A stretch of 64,000 nt of DNA from Tetradesmus obliquus. Lineage: Eukaryota > Chlorophyta > Chlorophyceae > Sphaeropleales > Scenedesmaceae. Position numbers and translations under genes: made by a program. Positions 1-10,900 of this stretch are shown one piece after another. How positions within the stretch are numbered: position 1 is the first letter of the stretch; every line of letters starts with the position of its first letter. The stretch spans positions 4,633,001 to 4,697,000 of the forward strand of contig CP126195.1 in the NCBI GenBank assembly GCA_030272155.1, in the 5' to 3' direction. Below the pieces are notes generated by a model. The model ran no database searches. It saw nothing but the letters and a program-made list of their open reading frames with translations, and was not told the origin of the DNA.

Positions 1-31
1 ACAAGTATGCCACATCAAGTGTGGGAGGCAG

Positions 32-81
32 CTCGGTGGGCTGCCTCAGCACAGGCATGGGCGGCAGTCAGCCCTCAACAG
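32..81 (+). repeat. Upstream copy of a duplicated SKA-gene exon
   Basis: This 50-base stretch is flanked by a cag acceptor and a gt donor. It is nearly the same as 195-250, differing mainly by a 6-base deletion and a few substitutions. Because the difference is a multiple of three, either copy could be spliced to the exon at 452 in the same frame, giving SVGCLSTGMG-type peptides. It may be an alternative exon or a decaying duplicate; the sequence does not decide. Confidence 0.45.
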
Positions 82-194
82 GTGTGTGATCAGCAAGGTT
101 TGCATGTCTTGCAGCATGCAGGCAGTGCTGCGTGTGAGTGAGGGTTTGAGAGGGTGTGATCAGGCAAGAGTATGTGAGCAAGCGTTGGAGGCAG

Positions 195-3100
195 CTCGGT
201 GGGCTGCCTCAGCACAGGCATGGGCATGGGCGACTGCCAGCCCTCAACAGGTGCGAGTTGTGAGAGGATAGACGTGTTTGATGCGAGCAGATGCGACCGT
301 ATGACCAAGCTTCACGCACATGCTGCAGCGCCAGCCTTTGTCTCAACGGGTGTACATGTTTGAGCTGTTTCCAAGTGCATGTGCATGTTGGCATTTGGGC
401 TGACACGCTGTTGTACTGCTGCCACTGCTGCTGCTGCTGCTGCTGCTGCAGGGCCTGTGCTGAAGCAGCTCCCTGCAGGCAGGGACCTGAGCCTGACATA
501 TGGCTTGGATGACAGTCAGAGCCCCGACCTGCCCATCTTTGGCCGCGCAGCAGCAGCACACCCCAGCCATCATCATCAGCAGCAGGGATTGACTGCAGCA
601 GCATGTGATGCAACAGCTGACGCAGACCAGACGACGCCTGATGCAGCAGCCAGCTCACAGCAGAGCGGCCAGCTCACAGCAGCAGCAGCAGCAGCAAAGG
701 CTGGTGCTGCTGGTGATGACGAGGACACCACTGGGCAGCTGTACAGCAGCCTCATCCACAGCAACATGGGAGGCATGTCCAGCAGGGATGTTGACATGCA
801 AGAGGATCAGGCAGAGGAGCCAGGTGTGTGCTAAGTGCTGTGGTTTATTGCCAGCTGCCTGGTGTTCTGCAACCTGCAGCACACCACTTGACAGGCGCTG
901 CTGCCTGCTTGAGGTTGCCTGCATGCTTTTGTGTATGCAGAGCCATCGCCTGCCCACCGCTGTTCGCTCAGCCGCAAGCCCTGCATTCCCTGCTGTGTAC
1001 CCAGCAAGGCTTGGGTTGTATGGTAATAGACAGTAACGTCAGAATGCCTGTGTGCTTGTGCACTGCGCTGCTGCAGTGACGCCTCGTGCTGGCGCGTCCT
1101 GCCCCGGCACGCCCAAGGCGCCAGGCACAGCAGGCCGGCTGCCTGCGCAGTGGCACAGCAAGAAGATGCAGGAGCTGGATAGCCTGCAGGTGCGCAGCAG
1201 CAGCATGTAGCATGAAAGGCAGAACTCTGACTGTGCCTGACTCTCAAACATATGCCTGAGTGTGCAAGCAGCAGAAGCTGTATGCATGATGTGCAGCATC
1301 TTGATGCCGAGCAACCTGCAATGCCTCTGATTGAGCAGTCACGCAGTCGTGACAGATGCTAGCAGCAGCAGCAGCAGCAGCAGCAGAATTTATCAGCTGT
1401 CAATACCTGCATTGCAGTCCAGCTTATCAGCATTGCTTACTGATCATGCCCGTGCAGGCCGACCTGACCATCACGCTGAGCCAGATGAAGCGCACGCCCT
1501 CACGCAGCAGGCTGGCATCCCGTGCTGCTTGGCCAGAGGACTCAGACGAGGACGAGGAGCAGCCGCAACAGCAGCAGCGGCAGCAGGCGACGCAGCAGCA
1601 GCAGCAGCTACCTGGGAGGACGCCGGGCAGGGCTGCTGGTGCCAGCAGCAGCACCGCAGAGGATGCGGGTGACCAAGCAGGCCAAACAGCAGACCAGGTG
1701 CAGCATGGTAACATTGCAGCAGCAGCAGCAGCCAGCATGCAGCCGCCACCCTCTGCAGGTGGCACCAACCTGCAGCGACTGAGGCAGCGGCTGCAGGAGC
1801 AGCAGCAGCTGCGGCAGCAGCAGCAGCAGCAAGAGGCAGCAGCGCCTGCACTGCTGGCTGCCACTACACACCAGCCGAGCAGGAGCAGCAGGAACTCTGC
1901 AGCTCCTGCCAATGCAGCGGCTAAGGCTTCTGCTGCGGTGTCTTCGGCGGCAGCAGCGGCAGCAGCAGCAACAGCAGACCTGGAGAGCCTCATGGAGAGC
2001 CTGAGCAGGAAGTATGCAGCTGATGCAGCCGCTGCTGCTGCTGATGCAGAGGAGGACAGTTTGGCTTCACCAGCTTCAGTGGATGACATGTCTGCCGGCA
2101 GCCTACCTGAGGATAGGGAGGAACTGACACCTGCAGCGGGTGCCGCAGAGCCAGCAGCGGCAGCAGCAGCGGAGGAGGAGGAGGAGGAGGAGGACGGCCT
2201 CAGCGCCAAGTATGCTGCGCTGTCGCTGAATGCAGAGCCGTCTGCGACAGATCTGGCAGAGCCAGACGCAATGCAGCAGCAGCAGCAGCTGAGCCGGGAG
2301 CTGCGGGAGAGCTATGACGCACCTGATGCACCTTTGCTGGCGCCGCCAGCACCCTGCAGCTCACCCAAGCAGCAGCGGCAGCGCTTGGCAGGCACTGCAT
2401 CAACCACAGCACGCTCTTCCACAGCAGCTGCTGCTGCCAGGTCGTCTGCTGTGATGCAATGCTCTGTGGCATCTGACGCAAGCGGTCTGAGCACGCCAGG
2501 CCGGCCAAAGCTGGCTGCTGCCATTGCTGCATGGCACAGTGCGGTGCGCATGGATTGCCCCAGCCCCATCAGCCCTGAGAGCCCTCCAGGCCCAGGGCCC
2601 CTGCTGAGTATGGCAGATGACAGTGGTGATGCTGATGCTGATGCTGTGGGCCAGGGGATCAGCCTGAGGCGTAGCGCTGATGCAACAGCTGCAGCAGAGG
2701 AGGCAGCTGAGGGAGTGGCAGCAGCTGAGAGCACACCGCCTGCAGCAGCAGCAGCAGCGGCATATGATGAGGAAGAAGATGCAGCAGGCAGCTCCCCAGA
2801 AGATCGGCAGCAGCAGCATGCTTTGGTGCTGACGCCTGCGACGCAGCGAGCCATCAGGTATGCTGTTGCTGCAGTTGGCGTGGATAGTGTGCGGCCAAAG
2901 TCGAGCATCCGCCACCCGCAGCCCACCACAGATATGAAGCGGCTCGATGAGATGCGCGGCTACTGGCACAACATGCAGCAGCAGCAGCAGCAGCAAGGCC
3001 TGCCCAGTGTCCAGCAGGAGCAGCAGCAGCAGCAGCGGCTGGTGCAGAATCTTGAGATGCGCCTGGCAGGGGCTGCGGAAGCACAGGAGGGTAGCAGCAG

Positions 3101-4773
3101 TGCAGCCGCCGCTGGCAGCAGCAGGCTGCGTGCTGTTCCTGCTGCTGCTGCTGGGGCGGTGAGGCAGGCTGGTGAGAAGCAGGCAGGCAGCAGCCCAAGT
3201 GCTGCAGCCGGCAAGCAGCAGAGGCAAAGCGGCAGGCACAGCGTGCGCAGCGGCAGCAGTAACAGCAACAGCAGCGCTGGCAGCAGCAGTGCCAGGAAGG
3301 GCAAGGCGGCAGCTGCCAGCCCTGACGTGCAACCAAAGCACAGCCAGCAGCAGCAGGAGCTCACGCCGCGTGCTGCACGGCTGCTGCGGCGGCAGCAGCA
3401 GCAGCTGCAGGAGCAGCAGCACCAGCAGAGCCGCAGCAGCAGAGCACCCTCTTCATCAGCCGGCACTAGTGTGCTGCGTGCAGTTGAAAACACGTGTGGC
3501 GTGAACTCGCCAAGCGCTGGCGGCAGTGCGCAGAAGGGCTCGCAGGAGCAGCATGCCGTAGCGGCAGCGGCATGTGCAGCAGCAGTGCAGGTGGTGGTGC
3601 AGCCTGTTTCAGCTGAGGAGTTTGCTGGGCTGCCTGGCTGGTGCAGGGGCCTGCTGACAGTGGAGCTGCTGAATGGGGCACTGGAGGAGCTGGCGGAGCT
3701 GGCGGCTGGCAGGTGAACACGGCTTGCGCAGCTGTTGCAAATGGGCTGTTTGCACATGGGCTGCATGCTGGCTGGTGCTGCTGGGGATATGGCTGTTTGG
3801 AGAGCAGCAGCAGCAGCAGAAGCTAGATGATGTGACAGCAGCTGGCAGGCAAGCAGAGGTAGGTATGGCCTGCCCTATTAGATGTATCTGTGACGTCTGC
3901 ATTTTTAAGTTGCTGAATGGGGCGCTGGAGGAGCTGGCGGAGCTGGCTGCTGGCAGGTGAGGCTGCAGTGCAGTGCGATGCTGATGCTAGCTGGTGTGTT
4001 GGTTCAGGGCTGGTGTTTTTTTTGGGCTGATGGCTGTGGTGTGAGCAGCAGCAGTGGCTAACTTATGTGGCAGCTGACAGATGAGCTTGGAGTCCTGTTG
4101 TGTCAACATATGGGAGTATGGCCTGTCCTCTGCACGCCCTGCTGGAGGGCTGAAGCCTGTGTGCCGCGCTGGTGTCCTGCGAGGGCTTTGCCACACTAAA
4201 ACCTGCCTGCACACTCGCTCTGACTCCCATGCCCACCTGCATCAAACCTCCACTTGTACGTACAGCTGTCCTAGTTGCATGTATTTCTAGCCTGCTTGCA
4301 GACCCTCACTTGCAATCTCGCATGCTGTCTCTTTTTCATCTGCAGGGCCGGCAAGCGGTCGCTGGTGTCCTCTGAGGGCCTCAAAGCACACCTGCCTGCG
4401 CACCTCCATTGCAACCTCCCTGCGCACCTGCACATGCACTTGCAACTCACGCCTGCTCCCTGTACACCAAATCTCTCTGCGCACATTCATCTGCACCCTC
4501 ACCAATACCCACGCTCACCTGGAGCTGCACTCTCACATCTGCCTGTTCAATAACCCCTGCAGGGCCGGCAAGCGGGCGCTGGTGTCCTGTGAGGGCTTCA
4601 CCGCAGCCGACCTGGAGCTGCTGGGCCACAGCAGCAGCAAGAGCAAGACGCTGGTGTCCTGCCTGCACAAGCTGGGCCGCGCCAGCCTGCAGCGATCAGC
4701 AGCAGGCAGCAACGTGTACAAGCTGGTGGGGGCGCCTATCGGCAGCAGCAGCAGCAGCGTGGCGGCGCAGTGA
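195..4773 (+). CDS. SKA-complex (SKA1/SKA3-type) kinetochore protein, 5' incomplete
   Basis: Predicted exons are 195-250, 452-823, 1077-1189, 1458-3712 and 4563-4773 (TGA); all joins keep frame (phases 1, 1, 0, 2). The product is about 1000 residues, mostly low-complexity Gln/Ala/Ser with acidic patches. The last ~120 residues are compact. EEFAGLPGWCRGLLTVE followed by LLNGALEELAE, then KRALVSCEGFTAADLELLG and LVSCLHKLGR, match the layout of the SKA1 winged-helix microtubule-binding domain (EF-G-P-Y-KGRLT-IN, then a basic helix and a C-terminal strand). In that family the protein binds spindle microtubules at the kinetochore. TP/SP sites such as MKRTPSRS and PGTPKAPGT are possible mitotic kinase sites (inference). 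SKA1 versus SKA3 is unresolved because the N-terminus is missing and the protein is much longer than the roughly 250-residue human SKA1. Family call is by eye. Confidence 0.6.
3909..3957 (+). repeat. Duplicate of the end of SKA exon 4
   Basis: The last ~48 bases of the large SKA exon (LLNGALEELAELAAG plus donor) recur here inside the intron with two or three substitutions, still followed by a gtgag donor and preceded by a weak ttttaag acceptor. It could in principle act as a cassette exon, but is more likely a duplication remnant. Confidence 0.7.
4160..4386 (+). repeat. Two degenerate copies of the start of the last SKA exon
   Basis: Around 4166-4192 and 4341-4380 the intron carries copies of the start of the terminal exon (parent 4558-4610; AGKRALVSCEGF). 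The second keeps the tgcag acceptor and reads AGKRSLVSSEGL before degenerating; the first lacks a good acceptor. Only the exon at 4563 continues into the rest of the winged-helix domain. Confidence 0.65.
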
Positions 4774-4856
4774 GGGTGGCAGTTTGTGTGGACTGTGTGC
4801 TTAAATTGGCCTCGTGAAGCTGCATTTCATCTCTAGTCCCTCGTTGCTGCGGCTGG

Positions 4857-4925
4857 CGGCAGGCAGCAACATGTACAAGCTGGTGGGGGTGCCTGTCAGC
4901 GGCAGCAGCAGCGTGGCAGCGCAGT
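4857..4925 (+). repeat. Duplicate of the SKA terminal exon end
   Basis: About 69 bases just past the stop repeat the end of the gene (parent ~4704-4773): GSN-YKLVG followed by a Gly/Ser run and VAAQ. The copy has lost the stop context and has small deletions. Non-coding remnant in the 3' region. Confidence 0.7.
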
Positions 4926-5121
4926 GCCGCTGGTGCAGTTGGGGGCTTGCTGGAAGCCCTGTCGTGCATGAAGCAGCATTTCACTCTGGCTGAAGTGCAT
5001 GGCAATCAGCAGCCGCTGGTGCCGGTGGCAGCCGCAGCAGCATTGAGGTACATTGCAGAGCAGCCTGCCCTGAGGGCTTTGAAGGTTTAGCTAAAGGTGG
5101 CTCGCAACCCGCCCTGGTAAC

Positions 5122-5305
5122 ACAAGAATGGCTCATGATGGTGTAGTGCTCCCTTCTGTTGCCGCTCCATCGGGGCGCGGGGCCGATGGCAAAAAGCACA
5201 TTTAACTTACCAGTTACTTCTCATTCAGGTTACAACGGGCACACAGCCCCATATAAAGTAAGCTATGGCTTGATGGGTAACATGGTGATGACAAGAATGG
5301 CTCAT
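5122..5305 (+). mobile_element. Short 5'-truncated LINE 3'-end insertion with target-site duplication
   Basis: The 15-mer acaagaatggctcat occurs at 5122-5136 and again at 5291-5305, flanking a 154-base insert. The insert is related to the 3' end of the LINE at 14552-16601: both contain a block beginning ttgccgctccat followed by ggggcgcggggccgatggc, and both end in a ggcttgatg-gtaacatg-tgatg tail. The insert carries an extra ~70 bases between the two shared blocks. Matching flanks, shared 3' end and no coding capacity fit a heavily 5'-truncated retrotransposed copy. Confidence 0.7.
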
Positions 5306-6733
5306 AGCTTCAAGCTGAAGTTGCAAGTTGCAGCTAGTAGAATGGCCGCAGCAGCCCCCTAGGCCTTCTGATAACAACACGCCGCCTGACACCAGCAAAC
5401 TGCAAATCTTTAGCTTGATATGATTGAACATTAATGCGTCATGCAATGGCAACGTATGCGCGTGCGCGGAGCTACCTGGCTTTCCAAGGGCCGATGGCTG
5501 GCGTGCGTCAACCTTATATGGCCTGACAATGGCCACCGCCTCTGCTTAGCAGTGCTACAGAGGTCTGGAGTGACAGCAACCCGCAATGAATACACAGGGG
5601 GCCTGCAACTCTTCCCCAAGCTGCCGCAGCATGTGCGGAAGCTCGTCAAGTGTGCCTGTTCTACAGTTTTGCACTGGGTTTGGATTACTGCTGATGCAGG
5701 AACACAGGAACACAGGCAGAAGACATCTGAAAGTGCTGGGTGGTGGAACACGCAGCAGCTGCGGGCAGCTACAAGCCATGGGGAGGAAAACAGTGTGCAC
5801 GTGCCTAGGCAATGCTGAACATGGCTGGCAGCGACACACCAGGGGTGTTAGCAGCCCTGGACCCTAGCTGTGCTGACAGCTTACTGGCACTGACTATTCT
5901 CACAGAAAAGTGTTGATTGCTCAACGAGATGGCAACAGGTTGCAAAAGCGTTCCTGTTTCTTCCTGTCGTCTCGCTGTGTCACAGCACCTCGAGCTGTTA
6001 TACCGACGGGATAGGAGAGCCGAGCCGCTTGGAAAGCTTTGAAGTGCTTATTTTATCGGTTCGACTCACACGGCTGCTCGTTCACCTACTCTCCTGCCAC
6101 ATCTACTGCCCACCTTGGACGGTCCGACAGCAGCGCCTCTTCGCTCCAGGAAGCACAGCAGCGCAGGCATGCCGCCATCAGGTGGGTTTGTTTAGGCGTG
6201 TGTAATTCGTTGTAAGCCGCCCAAATGCGCCTCGCTCTTGCCCCTGGACTCCTTCATCAGAAGGTGAAGGTGCTTAGAGCAACCTGCTCCTTGCCTTGTG
6301 AATTCAGGGCAAAGGATGCACCTCTTGGTTCGAGATTTCTCTTGAAGCTCACAACAATATACAGGAAACTTCAAGGCAGTTTCGACCATCACACCCGTCA
6401 GGTGATCAGTCATTACTGCACACCCTGGCTAGCTACACTGGCTATGCTAACCCCATGGGGTGGCCACCAGGATCGCAAATGGCATACGAATCACTTAGGT
6501 ATCTCATATTATCGACTATGTTGTCAATTGGCATGCATGCTGGTTCTGTGACAAGGCAAGGGGGCACGCTGCTGCAGTGCACTGGGTCTTCTGTGTACAC
6601 TTGGGCTCAACTTACGATGTCTTCCTTGTGCTTTCCCAATGCAGGAGTGATACTTAGCTTTGGTGTAAACCTTGTGCAGTGGCAGTGCAGCAGCAGCGAT
6701 AGCGGCAGCAGCAGAGCTGCACCGTGAAGGACC
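5306..6733. other. Intergenic region and 5' leader of the SET-LRR gene
   Basis: I find no convincing reading frame or RNA gene here. The right part is probably promoter and leader of the gene at 6734; a TGA lies in frame shortly before that ATG, in accgtgaaggaccatgg. Confidence 0.4.
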
Positions 6734-7113
6734 ATGGATGGACGCGGCAGGCTATTGGTAGTACGCGATACAAACCTACCAATCCGCCTGGTGCCTTGCC
6801 CTGGCTATGTGCGGGTGGGCAATGGCCGCTGCCCTGTGACGTGGCAGGACCAGGACAGCAACAAGGCACAGCGCTTTGTTTTCTATGACTATGCAGACAC
6901 CCCAGCTGAGGAGCTGCTCCAGCAGCCCGAAGTGCGGCAAGCACTTGGGCAGCAACTGGCGGCATGGATCAGCAGCCTGCAGGACAAGGAGGTGCCACTG
7001 GAGCAGCTGCTGCAGGCAGGCCGCGCACAAGCTGCCAACACAGCGGCAGGTGCCAGTGGACAGCAGCAGCAGCAGCAGCAGCAACAACAACAGCAACTGC
7101 AAGTGCAGCAGCA

Positions 7114-7191
<78 letters not shown>

Positions 7192-7553
7192 GCGGCTGCG
7201 GCAGCGCCAGCGCCAGCAGCCAGCCACATCAGATTGGCGTGCAGGTGTTGAGGTGCGCCCAGTCAGCTTGGGCCACAGGGCATACAACCCTGCTGCTGCG
7301 GCTGCTGCTGCTGGGAAGCCACAGATGCAGGCAGTGTATGCTGGCATCAGCATCAGCAGCAGCAGCGGCAGCGGCTTCAAGGCAGGGCAGGCAATAGGCC
7401 TGTACCTGGGCTATGTGTTTGACAGTGAGCAGGTGGCACAGCACCGCATGTTCCAGTCAGCAGAAGACGAAGCATTCTACCTGTACCAGTACAGCTTTGA
7501 TGTGGAGGCCCCGCAAGGAGCGGAGCGACAGCAGCTGCAGCAGGCAGGCGCCG

Positions 7554-7584
<31 letters not shown>

Positions 7585-8439
7585 GGCCAGCAGCTTCATC
7601 ATAGATGCCAGCTGCTGCCGGGAGGACAATCCGCTTGCGCAGATGCTGGATTACAGAGCTTTTGAGCAGGACAGCAGCGGCAGGCTGGTGCACCCTCTTA
7701 CCGTGGACAGTGTCCGCAGCTTACCTGGCGCTGAGAATGCCATGCTGCTGCCTTTCAGTGACAACAGCAGCGGCAAGGTCTACTGCGCAGTGATTGCGCT
7801 GCGGGACGTGCCAGCTGATGGTGAGCTGTGCCTGGACTACGGCCTACCATACTGGCAGGTGAGGCTCTATAGGCTGTTACGTGGCACCTACACTGATGCA
7901 GTTGCTGTTCTTGCTGTGTCGCTGTGCAGTGGGACCTCTCTGCGAAAGATGACAGTTTTGCATCCAAGTTGTTGCACCACAAGACCAATATATAGCCAGC
8001 ATTATCCCGCCATTATCCTGCGCCTGCTGCTCTGCTCATGCACATATGATTGAGTCGATAGCGCTTGCTGCACGCAAGCTGGCGCTGCTCCTTGACTGGT
8101 GTGCTCGCTGATGCACCAACTGGCTGTGCTTTGCTGTGCCCCTGGCTGTGCTTTTCCCCTGCAGGAAACAGCCGACCATGAGCAGTTCATGCAGTGGGCC
8201 AGGCAGCAGGCACGCTGCGAGCGCAGTCAGGAGGTGAATGAGCTGAAGGGCCAGCTAGCAGTGCAGTCAAACGCAGCTGATACCCTCAGGAGCGGCTTGC
8301 AGGCAATGCTGCAGCATGCCAACCCCGTAGTCCTGCAGCTTGTCGCTGCGCTGCCGCAGCTGCCAGAGCAGGCGCGGGGCGCATTGTTGCAGCTGGCGGA
8401 GGCTGCCACCACAGCACAGAAGCTGCTGCAGCCACCCGC

Positions 8440-8472
<33 letters not shown>

Positions 8473-10900
8473 TGAGGCGGCAGGCGCCGCGCCAGCCGCA
8501 GAAGCAGAAGAAGCTGCTGATCCTGATGCTGCAGTGGCAGGGCAGCAACAGCTTGCACCAGCAGCTGCACCTGCAGCAGCTGGCGCTGTAGAGGAGCCCG
8601 CAGCAGCAGCAACAGCGCCAGCAGGAGCAGCACAGGCAGCAGCAGCTGCAGGTGAGGCGGCAGGCGCAGCGCCAGCAGCAGGAGCAACAACAATCCCTGC
8701 TCCTGCTGCCGCGGTTGCAGAGCAGCAGGAGCTTTCACCAGCAGCTGCGCTTGCAGCAACAGCCGCAGCACAAGACCCAGCAGCAGCAGCAGCAGCAGCA
8801 CAATGCAGGCAGCATCAAATCCGTCAACTGAGCCAGCAGCTGGATGGGGCGCAGCTGCAGCAGCCACACAGCAGCGGCAGCAGTGGCAGAAAGCAGCAGG
8901 CATTGCATGGCACGCTGAAGGCACTGCTTGAGGTGCTGCTGCCTCATCCCAGCATCAGCCAGGATCAGCAGGCAGTAGCAGCGCTGCTGCGGGCGTCAAA
9001 GCAGCTGCGGGCAGCCACTGTGAAGGCTGTGGCAGGCCGGCTGCCGGTGGCGTTCTGCATAAAGTTCCAGCCCAGCTTGCAGCGGCAGCGGGCTGACAGA
9101 TTCCTGCAGTGGCTACAGCAGCATGTGGGCCTGCTGTGGGAGCTGGATGTGGGTGTGGACATGCCGGACATTGACCCTATGCGTTTTGCTGATTTCAAGC
9201 CCAGCTACAGCTGCTCAGCCACTGTGGACAAGCTGAAGGCTGTGCTGCTGCAGACCGCAGCAGCTGGGGCGCTGCAGCTGCAGTCACTCAAGCTGAGGGG
9301 CATCAAAGCAGACCCTGGCCTGCTGCAGCAGCTGCCAGTGCAGCAGCTGACACAGTTACAAGCAGAGGTGGACTTGACGACCACAGCTCTCCAGCTTAGC
9401 AGCATGCAGGCAGTTGCAGCTCTGTCAGGCCTACAGAGCCTGCAGCTCGACATCGGGCGCTGCTTCAAGCATGGCCCTGATGCGCTGGCCCCGCTTGCAG
9501 CAGGCTTGCAGCAGCTGAGGCAGCTGCACATTGGCTGCATCTCGTCTGCAGAGCTGCGGCATCTGCCGCCGCAGTTGCAGGAGGTGTACTTGGGAGTCAG
9601 CATCGCAGAAGGTGTGCATGTGGAGTTGCTGGCAGACTGGTTGCGTCAGCATCGCAGCACAGTCAGGGGCCTTGAGTTGCTGGAGTGCGGCAGCGGCATA
9701 GAGTGGACTCCTCTAGTGGCAGTGCTGCAGGCAGCCGCGGCAGAGCCCAGCGCAGCAGCAGCGGACAACAAGCCGTGGCAGCTGCAGTCGTTCTCAACTC
9801 AGTGGTTGTGTAACTCAGCTGAACCCAGCTGGTTGTGTAACTCAGCTGAACTGCTGCTGCTGCAGCATCTGCCTGCTTATGCCCTGACGAGCCTCAGCTG
9901 CCAGTCATACCGCAACAAGGCTGAAGTTATCGGCAGATTCACAGCGCTGCAGAAGCTCTGCGTGCCTGAGTGGTTCCTGGCAGATGATGCGCCTGAAGCT
10001 ACTGCACAGCTGCAGCAGCTGACACATTTACAGCTGCATGGCTCGCAAAAGACAAGCCTGCAGCAACTGAAGCTGCGGCACCTACAGGAGCTTGAGGTTT
10101 CGCTATGCATCACGAGATCAAGTGATGTGCTGCAGCTAGCGCACATGACAGCGCTGAGCAGGCTTGTTGTGGACGACGTGTATGCTCCCTTGAGCTCACG
10201 CGACCGCCTGCCACCCAGCCTTTGTCACCTATCGTGGCGTCAGACGCTGGATTGGGCCCGTCCAGGCCCGGAGGATGTCGCTTTCAGCTCGCAGCCGCTG
10301 CTGGGGCTCACACGTCTGCAGCAGCTGGAGCTGGTGTTGGACAGATTGCCAGCAGCTGCTGCGAGGCAGTTGATGAAGCTGAGCAGCCTCCACACTTTGC
10401 GTGAGGTGACACTTGAGCACCACGATTTCACCAGGGAGGCGACATCGGCAGCTGCAGCAGCATGGCGGTGGCTGCCGCTGCGCTCGCTGACTCTGAGAGT
10501 AGAAGCACTGCCGTCCAAGGCAGTGCTGCAGTTGGGCAAGCTGCAGGGCCTCACACGGCTTGATGTGAGGGTTGGTGGCAGCAGAACATCTCACGGGATG
10601 GTGCAGGCCACACCGCTGCAGCTTGCACGCAGCCTGCAATCGCTCAAAGCACTGCAGGAGCTGACCCTTGTTGTTGACAGCTGGCAGTCAAATACCAATG
10701 AGGGCAGCTATGACGCAGAGGGTGCAACAGCACTGCTGCGGGCTGTTGGCAGCTTGCCTGAGCTTGAGCGGGTTGAGCTGGAAGTGGCAGCCAGGCTTAG
10801 GTCAGCGGAAGTGCTGCAACTGTCTGGCATGCTGCAGCAGCTGCTGCCTAGGGGGCTGGCGTCATCCTGTGAAGTGAGCAAATACTGCCTGGCATTGTGA
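6734..10900 (+). CDS. SET-domain / leucine-rich-repeat fusion protein
   Basis: Two exons, 6734-7858 and 8165-10900, joined in phase 0 (GGCAG/GTGAGG ... CTGCAG), give about 1286 residues. The start has an ACCATGG context and an in-frame stop upstream. Exon 1 holds a polyglutamine tract (residues ~112-155, about two dozen uninterrupted CAG at the DNA level), then a SET-like domain: AIGLYLGYVF, FIIDASCCREDNPLAQMLDY, VIALRDVPADGELCLDYG and YW at the exon end. SET domains are usually protein lysine methyltransferases. The catalytic Tyr region (DYG-x-x-YW) is clear, but the usual N-H-x-C motif is not, so activity is uncertain. Exon 2 starts with a helical segment, has an Ala/Gln spacer, and continues with many degenerate leucine-rich repeats (LSGLQSLQLDIG, LQGLTRLDVRVG) suited to protein binding. 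TGTAA signals occur near 11265 and 11341. A frameshifted paralogue of exon 2 alone lies at 38237-40656. Confidence 0.75.
7063..7191 (+). repeat. CAG repeat encoding polyglutamine
   Basis: A (CAG)n run, slightly interrupted by CAA and CTG near 7081-7106 and then pure for about two dozen units, is read as glutamine in the SET-LRR gene. The same run yields polyserine and polyalanine frames, which I treat as shadows. Confidence 0.9.
9794..9852 (+). repeat. Tandem in-frame repeat in the LRR exon
   Basis: The block tggttgtgtaactcagctga occurs twice in a row, separated by a short spacer (period ~30 bases), adding an in-frame WLCNSAE-type repeat to the protein. It is absent from the paralogue at 38237-40656. 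Confidence 0.75.

Noticed and set aside
1427..2209. Long minus-strand Ser/Ala/Cys-rich frame opposite the SKA exon
   Set aside because: It is the antisense shadow of CAG-rich coding DNA; triplet repeats keep all six frames open.
2400..3422. 340-codon Leu/Cys-rich minus-strand frame
   Set aside because: Same cause: CTG-rich complement of Gln/Ala codons, with no domain and no splice structure.
6964..7397. Polyalanine and polyserine frames over the CAG tract
   Set aside because: Only the polyglutamine frame connects to the SET domain and to a start with an upstream stop.
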